Shown here: positions 8,863 through 18,753 of the stretch, piece after piece
Layout of the letters: every line of letters starts with the position of its first letter
How positions within the stretch are numbered: position 1 is the stretch's first letter
Source of the DNA: Raineyella fluvialis
GTDB taxonomy: Bacteria; Actinomycetota; Actinomycetes; Propionibacteriales; Propionibacteriaceae
Direction of reading: 5' to 3'
NCBI RefSeq assembly: GCF_009646095.1
Contig: NZ_CP045725.1
Span: 682,001 to 746,000 of the forward strand
Length of the DNA stretch: 64,000 nt
Translations under genes and position numbers: made by a program
Notes under the pieces: model-generated
Database searches by the model: none
Told to the model about the DNA's origin: nothing
Seen by the model: the letters and a program-made list of their open reading frames with translations, nothing else

Positions 8863-9642
8863 TCAGCCGAGGAGGTGGGGAAGAGTGCCGGCGATGACGG
8901 GAACCACCCCCACCAGTAGGAAGGCGGGCAGGTAGCAGGCCATCAATGGCAGCACACTGCGGACTCCGACCGTGCGGGCCCTCGCCAGGACGTCTGCGTG
9001 CCGCTCGTGGCGCGCCCGATCGGCGTGGGCCTGCAACAACTCGACGAGGGCGGAGCCGCTCTCCACCGACCGGGCGAGGTCACGCGCCACCATCGACCAG
9101 ACCGGATCGTCGACGAGGCGACGCCAGGCCCGTGCTTCGGCGTCGCCGATGGCCACTTGGCCGAGTACACCCCCGATGTCATCGGCCAGCGGTCCTCCGA
9201 ATGCTCCGGCGACGGCTGCCGCGGCTCCCCTGACCGGCAGGCCCGCCGCCAGGCAGGATGCCATCAGCTCCAGTGCCCCTGGTAGGTCGGCCGCCAGGCG
9301 TCGCCGCCGCCGGCGTTCCGCCGGGGAGACAACCCGCCCGCTGGCCACGTACGCCCCAGCAGCCACGGCCATGACGATCAGGGGCGCGAACCACCCCGCT
9401 GCGGTGGACAGGACCACCACCCCCGCGGCGCCTCCGGCGCTCATCGCCACCCGTGCCCGGGTCTCGGGATCCGGCGCCCCCGGGACCGGCCGCGCGAGCC
9501 GTTCCCACGCCCTGACCGGCCACGAAGCGGCCCGCTCGCCCAGCAACCGACGCGGGCCGCGGGGTGGAGCCGGCACGACCAGCCCCACGACACCCGCGGC
9601 CAGCGCCGCGACCACGGTCGCGAGGGCGCTCCCCGGATCCAT
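8863..9642 (-). CDS. tadC: TadC, type II/IV secretion membrane platform protein
   Basis: 259 residues with N- and C-terminal membrane segments and the type II secretion F domain in between (LAADLPGALELMASCLAAGLPVRGAAAAVA..., then the ARDLARSVESGSALVELLQAHADRARHERHADVLARA region). It forms, with TadB, the inner-membrane platform on which the TadA ATPase acts. It starts one base after the tadB stop. Confidence 0.85.
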   Translation of the reverse strand: MDPGSALATVVAALAAGVVGLVVPAPPRGPRRLLGERAASWPVRAWERLARPVPGAPDPETRARVAMSAGGAAGVVVLSTAAGWFAPLIVMAVAAGAYVASGRVVSPAERRRRRRLAADLPGALELMASCLAAGLPVRGAAAAVAGAFGGPLADDIGGVLGQVAIGDAEARAWRRLVDDPVWSMVARDLARSVESGSALVELLQAHADRARHERHADVLARARTVGVRSVLPLMACYLPAFLLVGVVPVIAGTLPHLLG

Positions 9643-9643
9643 T

Positions 9644-10473
9644 TCAGTCCTCCCGTCCGGGTGAACGCGCCAGGGCCCTGGTCCACAGGGCCCCGATGCT
9701 CGCCAGCACGACCGCGGCGACGCTGCAGGCCAGCCCCACCGTTGTGTGCAGCAGGAAGTCGACCGGCCGGCCCCCGATCGAGTACCCGAGGCCGATCCCG
9801 ACGACGGGCAGGACCGCCATCAGCTGTCCGGTTGCCTGGGCCGAGGCGAGTTCGGCGCGGACCAGGCGGGACACTTCGGCATCCCGCTCCAGCGCACCGG
9901 CCACCTGGTCGAGGGAGGGCCCCATCGGTGCCCCGCAGGCCTGGGAGACCTCCCAGGCCCGGGCGAGGTCGAGGAGGCCGGCACAGCCAGGCTCCAACGC
10001 CTGTGCGCGCCAGGTCCGCACCACATCGTCGCCGACGAGCAAGGCCGCTGCAGCCCGGGCGAGGACGGGGCAGTCCCCCGCCACCAGGCCGACCGCCGCT
10101 TCCGCTGCCCGCCCTGCGCGCACCTCGGCCGCGACCATGCCGCAGGCTCGGGCGACCTCGGTCTCCGCCCTGGTCCGGGCAGAGCGTTTCCTCCGAGAGC
10201 GGGCGAGCGACACCACGGTCGCGACCGGCACGATCACCAGCACGATGTACGCGGCCGCCCTGGGACCCTGCACCAGCCAAGCCACGACCAGCACCAGGGC
10301 TGCCACCGGTATCCAGAGCAGGGGCCCACGGAGTCGCCGTGGCCTGCGCGCAGCGGCCGGGTGCGGGCCTGCCGCCGAGCCCTGATCCAACCGCGACACA
10401 GCTCGGCGTCGGGTGCCCCGAGGATGAGCACGACAGCGGTCGCCGCACACAGCGCCACGACAGCGGCACTCAT
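9644..10473 (-). CDS. tadB: TadB, type II/IV secretion membrane platform protein, frameshifted
   Basis: The start ATG (10473) overlaps the tadA stop by ATGA and opens MSAAVVALCAATAVVLILG, a membrane helix. The frame is lost at the C-run 10415-10418; adding one base gives GGTRRRAVSRLDQGSAAG and joins it to the second helix (LLWIPVAALVLVVAWLV) and the F domain (EVARACGMVAAEVRAGRAAEAAVGLVAGDCPVLARAA). Corrected length 276 residues, normal for actinobacterial TadB. Confidence 0.82.
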
Positions 10474-11618
10474 CGCGCGACCCGTGCCAGGAACTCCTCC
10501 GCGGCAGGCCCGTGGTGCACTGTGCCGTCCGCGCCGAAACTGACTGCCTCGCGGACAGCCAGGCCTGCTGCGGCGTCCCGTCCGAACATCCCGATCTGGG
10601 CCACCCGGCGACGCCCGTCCTCGTCGCGGCGCAGGTGCACGACGACGTGCAGAGCCGCCAGTGCTTGGGCCTGCGTCGCCTCCCGTCCCATGCCACCCAG
10701 GGCGGCCAGCGCCTCGAGGCGGGCCGGGACATCGGCCGGGGAGTTCGCATGGACGGTCCCGCATCCTCCCTCGTGCCCGGTGTTCAGCGCGGCGAGGAGG
10801 TCGCACAGTTCAGCGCCGCGGACCTCCCCCACGACGACGCGGTCGGGTCGCATCCGCAGCGCCTGTCTCACGAGGGTGGCCAGACCGAGGGCACCGCTGC
10901 CCTCCGCGTTCGGGGGACGACCCTCGAGACGTATGCAATGAGGATGCGGTGGATCCAGCTCACGGGAGTCCTCCACCACGACGAGGCGCTGGTCGGTGGG
11001 CACCAGGCCGAGCAGGGTGCCGAGCACAGTGGTCTTGCCGCTGCCAGTTCCCCCGGAGACCAGGAACGCGAGCCGGCGCTCCACCAGGCCCTCGAGCAGC
11101 GGCACGCCGACCGGCGGCAGCGTGCCCCGGTCCACCAGGTCCGCGAGGGTGAATCGCTTGCGCGAGGGGATGCGCAGCGAGATACAGGTGCCCGGATCGG
11201 CAACGGACCCGAGAACGGCGTGCACCCGGGTCCCGTCCGGCAGGCGCGCATCGACATAGGGAGCGGCATCATCCAGGCGTCGACCCACGCGAGCCGCGAG
11301 GCGCAACGCCAACCGTCGCACCTCCTCGTCGCTGCCGAAGACGAGCGGCGTGCGCTCCAAACCGTGCCCCCGGTCGATCCACACCTGGTCCGGCCCGTTG
11401 ACCAGGACATCGGTCACTCCCGGCAGGGTCAGCAACGGCTCGAGGACGCCTGCCCCATACGACTCGCGGTGCAGCCGCTCGACCGCGTCGTAGAGCAGGG
11501 CGTCGGTCACCACGAGTCCCTCGGCCCGCATGGCCGCCGCGATGTCCCCGGTCGTCGGTGGGTGACCAAGACCGGCGAGGGCCGGCCGGAGCCGGTCGAG
11601 GTCGACCAGACCGGTCAT
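10470..11618 (-). CDS. tadA: TadA/CpaF-type secretion ATPase
   Basis: 382 residues of the VirB11/CpaF ATPase family. Seen: N-terminal GVTDVLVNGPDQVWIDRG, Walker A GGTGSGKTT (about residue 193), Asp box VVVEDSRELD, Walker B-like LRMRPDRVVVGEVRG and the His box TGHEGGCGTVHANS. It powers Flp pilin assembly at the inner membrane. ATG at 11618 overlaps the stop of the ssd gene (ATGA). Further upstream codons lack family resemblance. Confidence 0.9.
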   Translation of the reverse strand: MTGLVDLDRLRPALAGLGHPPTTGDIAAAMRAEGLVVTDALLYDAVERLHRESYGAGVLEPLLTLPGVTDVLVNGPDQVWIDRGHGLERTPLVFGSDEEVRRLALRLAARVGRRLDDAAPYVDARLPDGTRVHAVLGSVADPGTCISLRIPSRKRFTLADLVDRGTLPPVGVPLLEGLVERRLAFLVSGGTGSGKTTVLGTLLGLVPTDQRLVVVEDSRELDPPHPHCIRLEGRPPNAEGSGALGLATLVRQALRMRPDRVVVGEVRGAELCDLLAALNTGHEGGCGTVHANSPADVPARLEALAALGGMGREATQAQALAALHVVVHLRRDEDGRRRVAQIGMFGRDAAAGLAVREAVSFGADGTVHHGPAAEEFLARVAR

Positions 11619-12820
11619 CGTCGCCGGTCCCGTCCCGCGCCGCCCTGTCGGGTCCCGGTGCCGGCTGTGGCCGGCATGGCATCGAGGCTGGTCAGCAGGC
11701 CGGCGCAGGCCGTCACCCACGACCGGCGGGCCACGCGCCAGGGCGGGTCGCCACGCTCGGCCGCCACGGGTAGGCGGGGATCGTGCGGCAGGACTCCGGC
11801 GACCGGGACGCCGACGGTCTCCGCCACCACGGCAGGATCGGTCCCCCGTCCTGGCTCGTGGTCGCTGCGACGCGCGGCGATCCAGGGGTCCATCCCCTCG
11901 GCGGCGCAGTGCATCGCCACCTGACGGGCCGAGGCGAGGTGTCGGACGCCCGGCCCTGCCACGACGAGGACGCTGCCGGCGCGCGCCAGGTGTCGTCCCC
12001 AAGGAGGGCTCAGGGCGACGTCCAGCACGACGAGGTCGTACGTCACGCGGGCCGCCCCGAGGACGCTCTCGACGGCCGCGTCGTCGGGGAGCAAACCCTC
12101 GGCCGAACGCCCCATCGCCAGGACGTCGACGCCGTCACCGCCGGGCAGTCGCCCGGCGAGTGATCCCAGGGCACCGCGCGCTCGCGCTAGGTCGTCCCAC
12201 CGCCACCCGGGTGAACGTTCAAGGCCGACCAGCAGGTCGATCCCACCGGCCCACGGGTCCAGGTCCACCAGGACGGGATGGCGCCCGGCGAGGGCTGCCG
12301 CGCCGGCCAGTCCCGCCGCGGTCGTCGACGCCCCGGCGCCGCCGCCACCGGAGACGACGGCGAGCGTTCTGGCTCCTTCACCGGGCGGAGTACCGCCCAG
12401 TGCCCGGCCCAGCACTGCCGTGTCCCGGGGGACGACCACGAGACTGGCCCCCAGGGGCGCCGACCACCGGCACAGGTCTGCGGCGTCGGTCTCCTCACCG
12501 AGCAGGTGCACCCCGTCGCGCCGAGGCAGGCCGAGCTCGGCGACGGCCGGCGCGGCGTCGACCAGGACCAGGACGGTGCCGGCGGCGGCCCAGCGCGCCG
12601 GCAGGAGGGGTGGTTCGAGCAGGATCGGCGCCGTGGCGCCGAGTGCAGTGGTGACCGATTCCACGGCGCGGAGGAGATCGGTCCGGGTGCCGACGAGCAC
12701 GGTCGTGGATCGCGGGACGGACCGCGACGGCGTGGGCAGGCGCCGGGACCCACCCAGGCCCCCGATCGACGATTCGGTGGGCAGTGCCTCGGAGCGGGCA
12801 TGACGCGGCAGCACATCCAT
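11615..12820 (-). CDS. Ssd/CpaE-like (TadZ) ParA-family protein
   Basis: About 401 residues: an N-terminal receiver-like region (TTVLVGTRTDLLRAVESVTTA...) and a C-terminal MinD/ParA domain with a deviant Walker A, AVVSGGGGAGASTTAAGLAGAAALAG (about residue 155 on), and VLVDLDPWAGGIDLLVG. Relatives position the pilus machine (TadZ/CpaE); mycobacterial Ssd also affects septation. Start placed at ATG 12820 (MDVLPRHAR); a CATCCT six bases upstream could be a -10 box of a leaderless transcript. First gene of the tad operon. Confidence 0.8.
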   Translation of the reverse strand: MDVLPRHARSEALPTESSIGGLGGSRRLPTPSRSVPRSTTVLVGTRTDLLRAVESVTTALGATAPILLEPPLLPARWAAAGTVLVLVDAAPAVAELGLPRRDGVHLLGEETDAADLCRWSAPLGASLVVVPRDTAVLGRALGGTPPGEGARTLAVVSGGGGAGASTTAAGLAGAAALAGRHPVLVDLDPWAGGIDLLVGLERSPGWRWDDLARARGALGSLAGRLPGGDGVDVLAMGRSAEGLLPDDAAVESVLGAARVTYDLVVLDVALSPPWGRHLARAGSVLVVAGPGVRHLASARQVAMHCAAEGMDPWIAARRSDHEPGRGTDPAVVAETVGVPVAGVLPHDPRLPVAAERGDPPWRVARRSWVTACAGLLTSLDAMPATAGTGTRQGGAGRDRRR

Positions 12821-12870
12821 GGCCCGAGGATGGGTCGCGGGACCGGCCGACAGCCCGACACCACAAGATC

Positions 12871-12908
12871 TGTGGACAACCCGCACCGTCAGGCCCACCT
12901 GTGGAGAA
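12871..12908. promoter_or_regulatory. Paired TCCACAG motif, copy 2 (before ssd-tadABC)
   Basis: TGTGGACAA (12871) and TGTGGAGAA (12900) are 29 bp apart and about 50 bases upstream of the ssd start. The first is identical to the actinobacterial DnaA-box consensus TTGTCCACA read on the other strand. Confidence 0.55.
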
Positions 12909-12969
12909 TCGGCCGGCAGCCGTGAGTCGAATCACAACGTAACCCTTTCGCGACCACCGGCACCACTGG

Positions 12970-13140
12970 TATGAATTGAGCAAGGGTCACACCCCGCACA
13001 GCAGCCAGGCACCCACGCAGCGATCGACCGTCTTCGAGGGCGTAGCAGCCGGCCTCACGCCGACTGGCACGACACGGCAGTGCGCCTGATCACCTGGTCT
13101 GAGGTGTCCTGAGGGACCCGCCCCTGGGCGGGTCCCTCAG
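12970..13140 (+). ncRNA. Candidate small RNA between ssd and the methyltransferase gene
   Basis: The two flanking genes diverge, yet a perfect 14-bp terminator hairpin lies between them, so something must be transcribed inside the gap. TATGAA (12970-12975) could be its -10 on the plus strand, giving a transcript of about 155 bases ending at the hairpin. No convincing coding frame is seen. As I recall, M. tuberculosis has the 6C RNA (B11) next to ssd; I cannot find the C-rich loops of that family here, so identity is open. Strand is uncertain, since the hairpin is symmetrical. Confidence 0.35.
13109..13140. terminator. Strong terminator hairpin, 14-bp perfect stem, 4-base loop
   Basis: CTGAGGGACCCGCC (13109-13122) pairs with GGCGGGTCCCTCAG (13127-13140). 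It lies between divergent genes and therefore cannot serve either of them. Confidence 0.75.
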
Positions 13141-13170
13141 CATGTCGGGGCTGCTCTGACCCGCCCCCCG

Positions 13171-13176
13171 TAGAGT
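13171..13176 (+). promoter_or_regulatory. -10 box TAGAGT, probable leaderless start
   Basis: TAGAGT ends seven bases before the methyltransferase ATG with no ribosome site in between. Confidence 0.5.
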
Positions 13177-13183
13177 GGGGCCC

Positions 13184-13927
13184 ATGCCTTCCCCTCGCAC
13201 CAATCACCCGGGTGCGGCCATGGCCTGGCTGCTGCCGGATGCCGGTGCCCAGGTCCTCGACCTGTGCACCGGGACGGGCGCGTTCACCGCTGATCTGGTG
13301 CGCTGCGGACACCGTGTCTTCGGTATCACCGCGGACGCCCGCGTCGCCCAGCAGGTCGCCGCACGCGCGACGGGTGCGACAGTCATCCGGGCGAGTGCCG
13401 ACCGGTTGCCGTTCCGCCCGCGGTGGTTCGACGTGGTGACGATCGCCGGACAGCGGGCCCGCTCGGCGGAGGCCTTCCCCGAAGCCGTGCGGGTGCTGCG
13501 GCCCGGCGGCCATCTCGGCGTCCTCCGGACGACACGGGACGACACGGTGCCCTGGGTACGCAGATTGGCCAAGCTCTTGCAGTCGTACGACCCCACGGCG
13601 ATGACGACCGCGACCTCAGGTCCGTCCCAGGAGGAGGTGCTCTCCGGCGGCTGGTTCATCGCCTCGGAGACGAAGGCCTTCCGCCATTGGGTGCCGATCG
13701 ACCGCCCCGGCCTGCTGGCCATGGTGGAGGGCCGCCCGCGGATCCGCCAACTGCCCGAGGCCGACCGGCAGGACCTGATCGCGAAGGTCACCGGCCTCTT
13801 CGACGACATCGCCCGGGGACACGAGGTGATGCTGCCCTACCGGGTCGAGTGCCGGAAGGCCTGGCCCGATCCCGAGCGCCAGGCGATCGAGCCCTCGATC
13901 ACGGTCGGCATTCACATGCGTTGGTGA
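13184..13927 (+). CDS. Class I SAM-dependent methyltransferase
   Basis: 247 residues. Motif I is VLDLCTGTGAFTADLV (about 24-39), then VFGITADARVAQQVAAR (motif II region), and FPEAVRVLRPGGHLGVLR (post-I/III). It resembles UbiE/Methyltransf_11 proteins of actinobacteria. Substrate unknown. ATG at 13184 chosen over an upstream GTG because the TAGAGT -10 box overlaps the GTG. Converges on the RND gene with only 19 bases between the stops. Confidence 0.8.
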   Translation: MPSPRTNHPGAAMAWLLPDAGAQVLDLCTGTGAFTADLVRCGHRVFGITADARVAQQVAARATGATVIRASADRLPFRPRWFDVVTIAGQRARSAEAFPEAVRVLRPGGHLGVLRTTRDDTVPWVRRLAKLLQSYDPTAMTTATSGPSQEEVLSGGWFIASETKAFRHWVPIDRPGLLAMVEGRPRIRQLPEADRQDLIAKVTGLFDDIARGHEVMLPYRVECRKAWPDPERQAIEPSITVGIHMRW

Positions 13928-13946
13928 CGCCGACGCGCCGCCGCCC

Positions 13947-16900
13947 TCACGACCTCGGGGCCACCTCGTCGCTCTCGAGCAGGCCGCGGCGCGGCACCGG
14001 TGTCGTCTCCTCGGCTGCTGCGGGCCACGGCCGGCGCTCTCCCCGGCCGGACCGGCGTCTGCTGACCACGGCGGGCTCGAGATGCTTGGCCAGCCGCTGC
14101 TCCCGGCGTACGTCCCTGCGCTCGCCGACCCCCTCGACCAGTGTGTAGAGCACCGGGACAAGGATCAGGGTGAGAAGGGTGGAGGAGACCAGGCCGCCGA
14201 TCACCACGATGGCCAGTGGCTTGGAGATGAACACCCCTCCTCCGCTCAGCCCCAAGCCCATCGGGGCCAGCGCGAGGACGGTGGCCAGGGCGGTCATGAC
14301 GATGGGCCGGAGCCGGTGCCGGGCGCCTTCCTGAACGGCATCGTCGATGGACCGGCCACGGTCGCGGTACTGGTTGATCAGGTCGATCAGCACGATGGCG
14401 TTCGTGACCACGATGCCGACCAGCATGAGCGCGCCGATCATCGAGGGGACGCCCAGCGGGGTCTTCGTGAGGACCAGGGCGGCGATCGCGCCGACGCCGG
14501 CGAACGGGACGGACACCAGCAGGATCAGCGGCTGGATCAGCGACCTGAACGTCGCCACCATCACGACGTAGACGAGGGCGATGGCGACCAGCAGTGCCAA
14601 CCCGAGCTGACTGAAGGCCTTCTGCTGGTCGGCGCTGACTCCGCCGACGCTGACGCTGACCCCGCGGGCGCCGGCACCGCGGCGACCTTCGCGGAGACCG
14701 CACGGGTGACCGCGCCCAGGTCGGAGCCCGCCGGAGTGACCGACACCGTCGCGCTGCGGCGTCCCTGGCTGCGAGCGATGGAGGTCGCCACGTCCGTCTG
14801 CCGGATGTCGGCGATGTCGCCCAGCCGCACCGTCGTCGACTGCGGCTTCGCTGCCTGCGCGGCCTGCGCGGCCTGCGCGGCCTGGGCGGCCGATGTCCTG
14901 GGGGCGACGGTGGGGGTCGTGGGGGTCGTGGGGGTCGCCGGCGCCTTCACCACCGTGGCGGGCACCTTGAGGTCGCGCAGCGCGTCGAGCCCGACGGGAG
15001 CGTCACCGACGCTGATCATCACGTCCTTGGTCACGCCGTCGGTCTCCACCTGCGCCACCTGTTGCGGGGCCAGCGCCGCCTTGACACTCGAGGAGACCGT
15101 ACGCTCGTCGACGCCCTTCTCGGCCGCCTTCGTACGATCCAGGTCGACGACGACGGTGGGCCGGTCGGCGGTCAGTGTGTCGGTCACGCCCGCCGAACCC
15201 TCGAGGTCGGTGAGCGCCTCGTGGACGGCGGTGGTGGCGCTGCGCAGTCGGTCGGTGTCCGGCGCGGTCACGGTCACGTCGATGGTGCTGGTCCCGTAGC
15301 CCGCCTGGGCCGCGACCGCGACCTCACCGACGCCGGTGAGGGGCTTGACCGCGTCGCGGACCTGCTGCTGGACGGCCACCTGGTCGGCGCCCGGGTCGGT
15401 GGTGACGGAGAAGATCGCCTTGTCGGCCCCGCCCCCGGTGAACATCGACTCCGCGCCGCCGCCCCCGATCGTCGTCTGCACCGTCGCGACGCCGGCGACA
15501 CTCCGCAACGCCTCCTCCACACTGCGGGCCTGGCGGTCCTGCTCGGCCAGGGACAGTGCGGGCCGGAACTTCTGCGTCACGGTCAGGGTGTTCTGGCCGG
15601 TGTCGCCGAGGAAGTTCGTCTGCAGTCGCGGCACGAGGGCACCCGACAGGCCGAGCAGTACGACGGCGACGACCACGGTCAGCCACGGGTGGCGTACGGC
15701 TGCGGTGAGCGAGGGCAGGTAGACCCGCTGCATCGGCGTACGGCGCGGACGCCCGGTCGCGTCGTCGAGGGCGGTGACGTGACTGCGGGACCGCTCCGGC
15801 AGGAACCAGTAGGCCAACACCGGCACGATCGTCAGCGCCACCACGAGTGAGGACAGCAGAGCCAGGGAACTGGTGATGGCGAAGGGGCGGAAGAGTTCGC
15901 CGACCTGACCGCCGACGAGCGCCAGCGGCAGGAACACCGCCACGGTGGTCAGCGTCGACGCGGTGATCGCCGTGGCGACCTCCCGAACACCGGTGAGCAC
16001 CGCCTCCTGGCGGCGTTGCCCTTCCCCCAGGTGGCGCTGGATGTTCTCGATCACGACGATCGAGTCGTCCACCACGCGTCCGATCGCCATCGTCAGGGCG
16101 CCCAGGGTGAGCATGTTCAGCGAGTAGCCGGCCGTCCCCATGCCGATCAGGGCCATCAGGACCGAGACGGGGATCGACACCGCCGTGACGAGGGTGGGCC
16201 GCAGCGAGGCGAGGAAGAGCAGGATGACGACGACGGCCATCAGCAGGCCCAGTCCGCCCTCGACCAGCAGGTTGTGGATCGAGTCCGAGATGAACGGCGC
16301 CTGGTCGAAGACGACGGTGGTGTGAGCGCCGTGCCCCAGCGCGGCATCGAGGCCGGCGAGCTTGTCGCGGATCTGACCGGAGATCGCGACACTGTTGCCG
16401 TCGGGTGTCTTCGTCACGGACAGTGCGAGGCTCTCGCGGCCGTTGGTCCTGGCCAGAGAGGTGGCCGGCGCTTCGCGCTCGCTCACCCTCGCGACGTCGT
16501 CGACGCGAACGGCGGCCCCGGTGGGGCTCGTCATCGTGACGGCGGCGACGTCCGCGGCCGCGGTATAGCGCTCACCGACGGTCACGGTGAGTTCCTGGTC
16601 CCCGGACCGCAGGGCCCCGCCCGCGGCGGGTGCACCCGCGGAGCCGATCGCCTGCTGGAGTTGCGCCACCGTGACGCCCTTGTCCGACAGTCTGGCGTCG
16701 TCGACCGCAACGAGCACCTGCGGGATGGGCGCCCCGGCCACGCTCACGGTGCGGACGCCGTCGACCTTCTCGATCTCGGGGACGACGAGCGTACGGACCC
16801 GCTCGGCCAACTGTCCCGCCGAGGTGTCGTCGGCGACAGCCAGCTGGAGCACCGGGACGTCGTCGATGCTGCCGGTGAGCACCTGGGTCGTGATCCCGTC

Positions 16901-17263
16901 GGGCAGCACTCCCTCGACGCGGGAGATGGCCGCCTTGGCGTCCTGCTGTACCGACGACATGTTCGAGCCGTAACGCATCTGCAGGGTGACGGTGGACGAA
17001 CCGGCGGCCGACACCGACGAACTGCTCTCCAGACCCTGGAGTGAGGCGACGGCCTGCTCGATCGGGATCGTCACGCGCTGCTCGACGACCGCCGGTGAGG
17101 CGCCGGGATAGGACACGTACACGACGGCCACCGGTACCGAGATCCGCGGGATCAACTCCTGGCGCAGCCGGCCGGTGCTGATCACCCCGAACAACAGCAC
17201 GAAGACGGTGATCAGGGCGATCAGGGCCCTGTTACGCATGCTCAAGCCGGCAAGTCGGCCCAT
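13947..17263 (-). CDS. RND efflux transporter (AcrB/SwrC-like), frameshifted
   Basis: 1105 residues after correction. First helix ALIALITVFVLLFGV, PISVPVAVVYVSYPGASPAVVEQRVTIPIEQAV porter-domain start, GRVVDDSIVVIENIQRHL (conserved DD of helix IV) and the second half LGVPSMIGALMLVGIVVTNAIVLIDLINQ. The frame breaks at the C-run 14660-14663; one base restores AGVSVSVGGVSADQQKAFSQLG. SwrC-like single-component RND pumps of Gram-positives export lipopeptides or drugs; no membrane-fusion partner is present here. ATG 17263 has GGGAGGGACCAG upstream. A low-complexity Ala/Gln and Pro/Thr stretch sits in the second extracellular loop. Confidence 0.85.
14850..14938. repeat. In-frame tandem repeats in the RND gene
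   Basis: About four copies of the 9-mer GCCTGCGCG (14850-14890, coding AQA repeats) and three of GTGGGGGTC (about 14909-14937, coding PTT repeats). They lie in an extracytoplasmic loop and may vary in number between strains. Confidence 0.65.
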
Positions 17264-17394
17264 CTGGTCCCTCCCGAGGTCCCCGCCATTCTCCCAGAAC
17301 GCGCACCGAGGGCAGCGAGGCACTAGGCTCGGGCGTGGAACGCCCCCGCTTCCCTTCCCCCGTCAGCCGCAGCACCACCCAGGAGACAACCGCC

Positions 17395-17886
17395 ATGGCC
17401 GATCAGATCAGTGACCTCCTGAAGAACATCACCGACGACGTCAAGATCATCGTCAAGGGCGAGGTCGATCTCGCCAAGGCCGAGCTGATGCCGAAGGCGA
17501 AGAACCTCGGGATCGGTGGCGGCCTGTTCGCCGCTGCCGGCGTGATGGCGATGTTCGCGCTGACCCATCTGATGACCGCGGCCGGCTTCGGCCTGGCGGT
17601 CGCCTACTCCGGCGGTACCTTCTCCGCCGGCCCGGCCTGGGGTTTCCTCACCATCGGTGGCGCCTTCCTGATCCTCGCCGGAGTCCTCGCCGGCATCGGC
17701 TTCGGTCGCGTCAAGGCGGCCACGCGGCGGGGCATGCTGCCCGCCGAGACCATCGACCAGGCGACGACCACGGTCGACGGTGCGAGGGCCGCCATCACCC
17801 GCGGCAAGGCCGAGGCCGAGGCCGACGCGGAGGCCCGCAAGGCGGCGAAGAGCAGCGAGGCCTGGGTGGGCGCCGACCGGATCTGA
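17395..17886 (+). CDS. Phage holin superfamily III-like (DUF1469) membrane protein
   Basis: 163 residues: an amphipathic N-terminus (MADQISDLLKNITDDVKIIVKGEVDLAKAEL), two membrane segments (about 42-68 and 80-108) and a charged Ala/Glu/Lys-rich C-terminal helix. This layout is the Phage_holin_3_6 family, widespread as a non-phage housekeeping protein in actinobacteria. Function unknown. ATG start with AGGAGAC upstream; a TAGGCT -10 box lies about 60 bases before it. Confidence 0.8.
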   Translation: MADQISDLLKNITDDVKIIVKGEVDLAKAELMPKAKNLGIGGGLFAAAGVMAMFALTHLMTAAGFGLAVAYSGGTFSAGPAWGFLTIGGAFLILAGVLAGIGFGRVKAATRRGMLPAETIDQATTTVDGARAAITRGKAEAEADAEARKAAKSSEAWVGADRI

Positions 17887-17901
17887 CCCGCCGCAGGGCG
17901 A

Positions 17902-18699
17902 TCAGCGGGTGGGGTTGTGATCCCGCCCGAACCGGGGCGGCACCGGGCGTACGCGCTCGTGGTCCCACGGCAGCGCCCACCCGGCGAGGTCGATGATCGC
18001 GTCGACCAGATGCGCGGTGAGCCCCCAGATGAACAGGTCGTCGACGATGAACGCGGGGCCGCTGCGGCCTCCGGGATAGTGCACCGTCGCCCGGTTGGCC
18101 GGGTCGACCAGCCGGCCCACCTCGACCTGGTGCAGCGCGGCGATCTCTCCGGGGTCGTTCACCTCGACCGGGTGCGGGGTGTGCCACCAGGCCACCACGG
18201 TGCTGACGTCGAAGCCGCTCACCGCGACGTGGGCCGCCGGAAGGACGCCGAGCACCCGGAACGAGTCGGGCCGCACCGCGGCCTCCTCGCCGGCCTCGCG
18301 CTGCGCCGTCCCGATCGCCCCCTCGTCGCCCTGCGCCCAGGTGCCGCCCGGGAAGGCGATCTGGCCGGCGTGCTTGCGCAGATGCGAGGACTTCTCCACG
18401 AACAGCAGCCGCGGCGCCGGCGGGCGGGTGTCGAACAGTGCGAGGACGGCCGCACGCCGTCCGCCTTGGGCCGCGCGGTCGATCAGGATGCGCTGCTGAG
18501 TCTCGGGCCGGCCCAACTGCTGACGGAGCGTACGCAGCACCGCCGGGAGCGGCTGCTGGGCCGCCGGCCTCTCGTCGAGTTCGACGTCGCGCTCCCCGAG
18601 GTCGCGGGGGTAGCCGGTGAGCGGTCGGGGGTGCTCGGGACTGTCTGTCGCATCGTCGAGGAAATCCGGTCCCTCGACGTCGGGAATCCGCTCCACCAT
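17902..18699 (-). CDS. Nudix hydrolase, CoA pyrophosphatase type
   Basis: 265 residues. The Nudix box GGTWAQGDEGAIGTAQREAGEEAAV (about residues 115-139) is preceded by LLFVEKSSHLRKHAGQIAFPGG, the UPF0035/CoA pyrophosphatase signature; it would cleave CoA to 3',5'-ADP and phosphopantetheine. ATG 18699 is chosen because TAGAGT stands seven bases upstream, overlapping the alternative GTG at 18708. It follows tlpA in the nth-tlpA-nudix order. Confidence 0.85.
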   Translation of the reverse strand: MVERIPDVEGPDFLDDATDSPEHPRPLTGYPRDLGERDVELDERPAAQQPLPAVLRTLRQQLGRPETQQRILIDRAAQGGRRAAVLALFDTRPPAPRLLFVEKSSHLRKHAGQIAFPGGTWAQGDEGAIGTAQREAGEEAAVRPDSFRVLGVLPAAHVAVSGFDVSTVVAWWHTPHPVEVNDPGEIAALHQVEVGRLVDPANRATVHYPGGRSGPAFIVDDLFIWGLTAHLVDAIIDLAGWALPWDHERVRPVPPRFGRDHNPTR

Positions 18700-18706
18700 G
18701 CCCGCC

Positions 18707-18712
18707 ACTCTA
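18707..18712 (-). promoter_or_regulatory. -10 box TAGAGT before the Nudix gene
   Basis: On the minus strand TAGAGT ends seven bases before the ATG at 18699, so the Nudix gene probably has a leaderless transcript of its own. Confidence 0.45.
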
Positions 18713-18753
18713 CGCAGCGCACCCAGCGTCGACCACTCGCCGGAGCCGACCGG

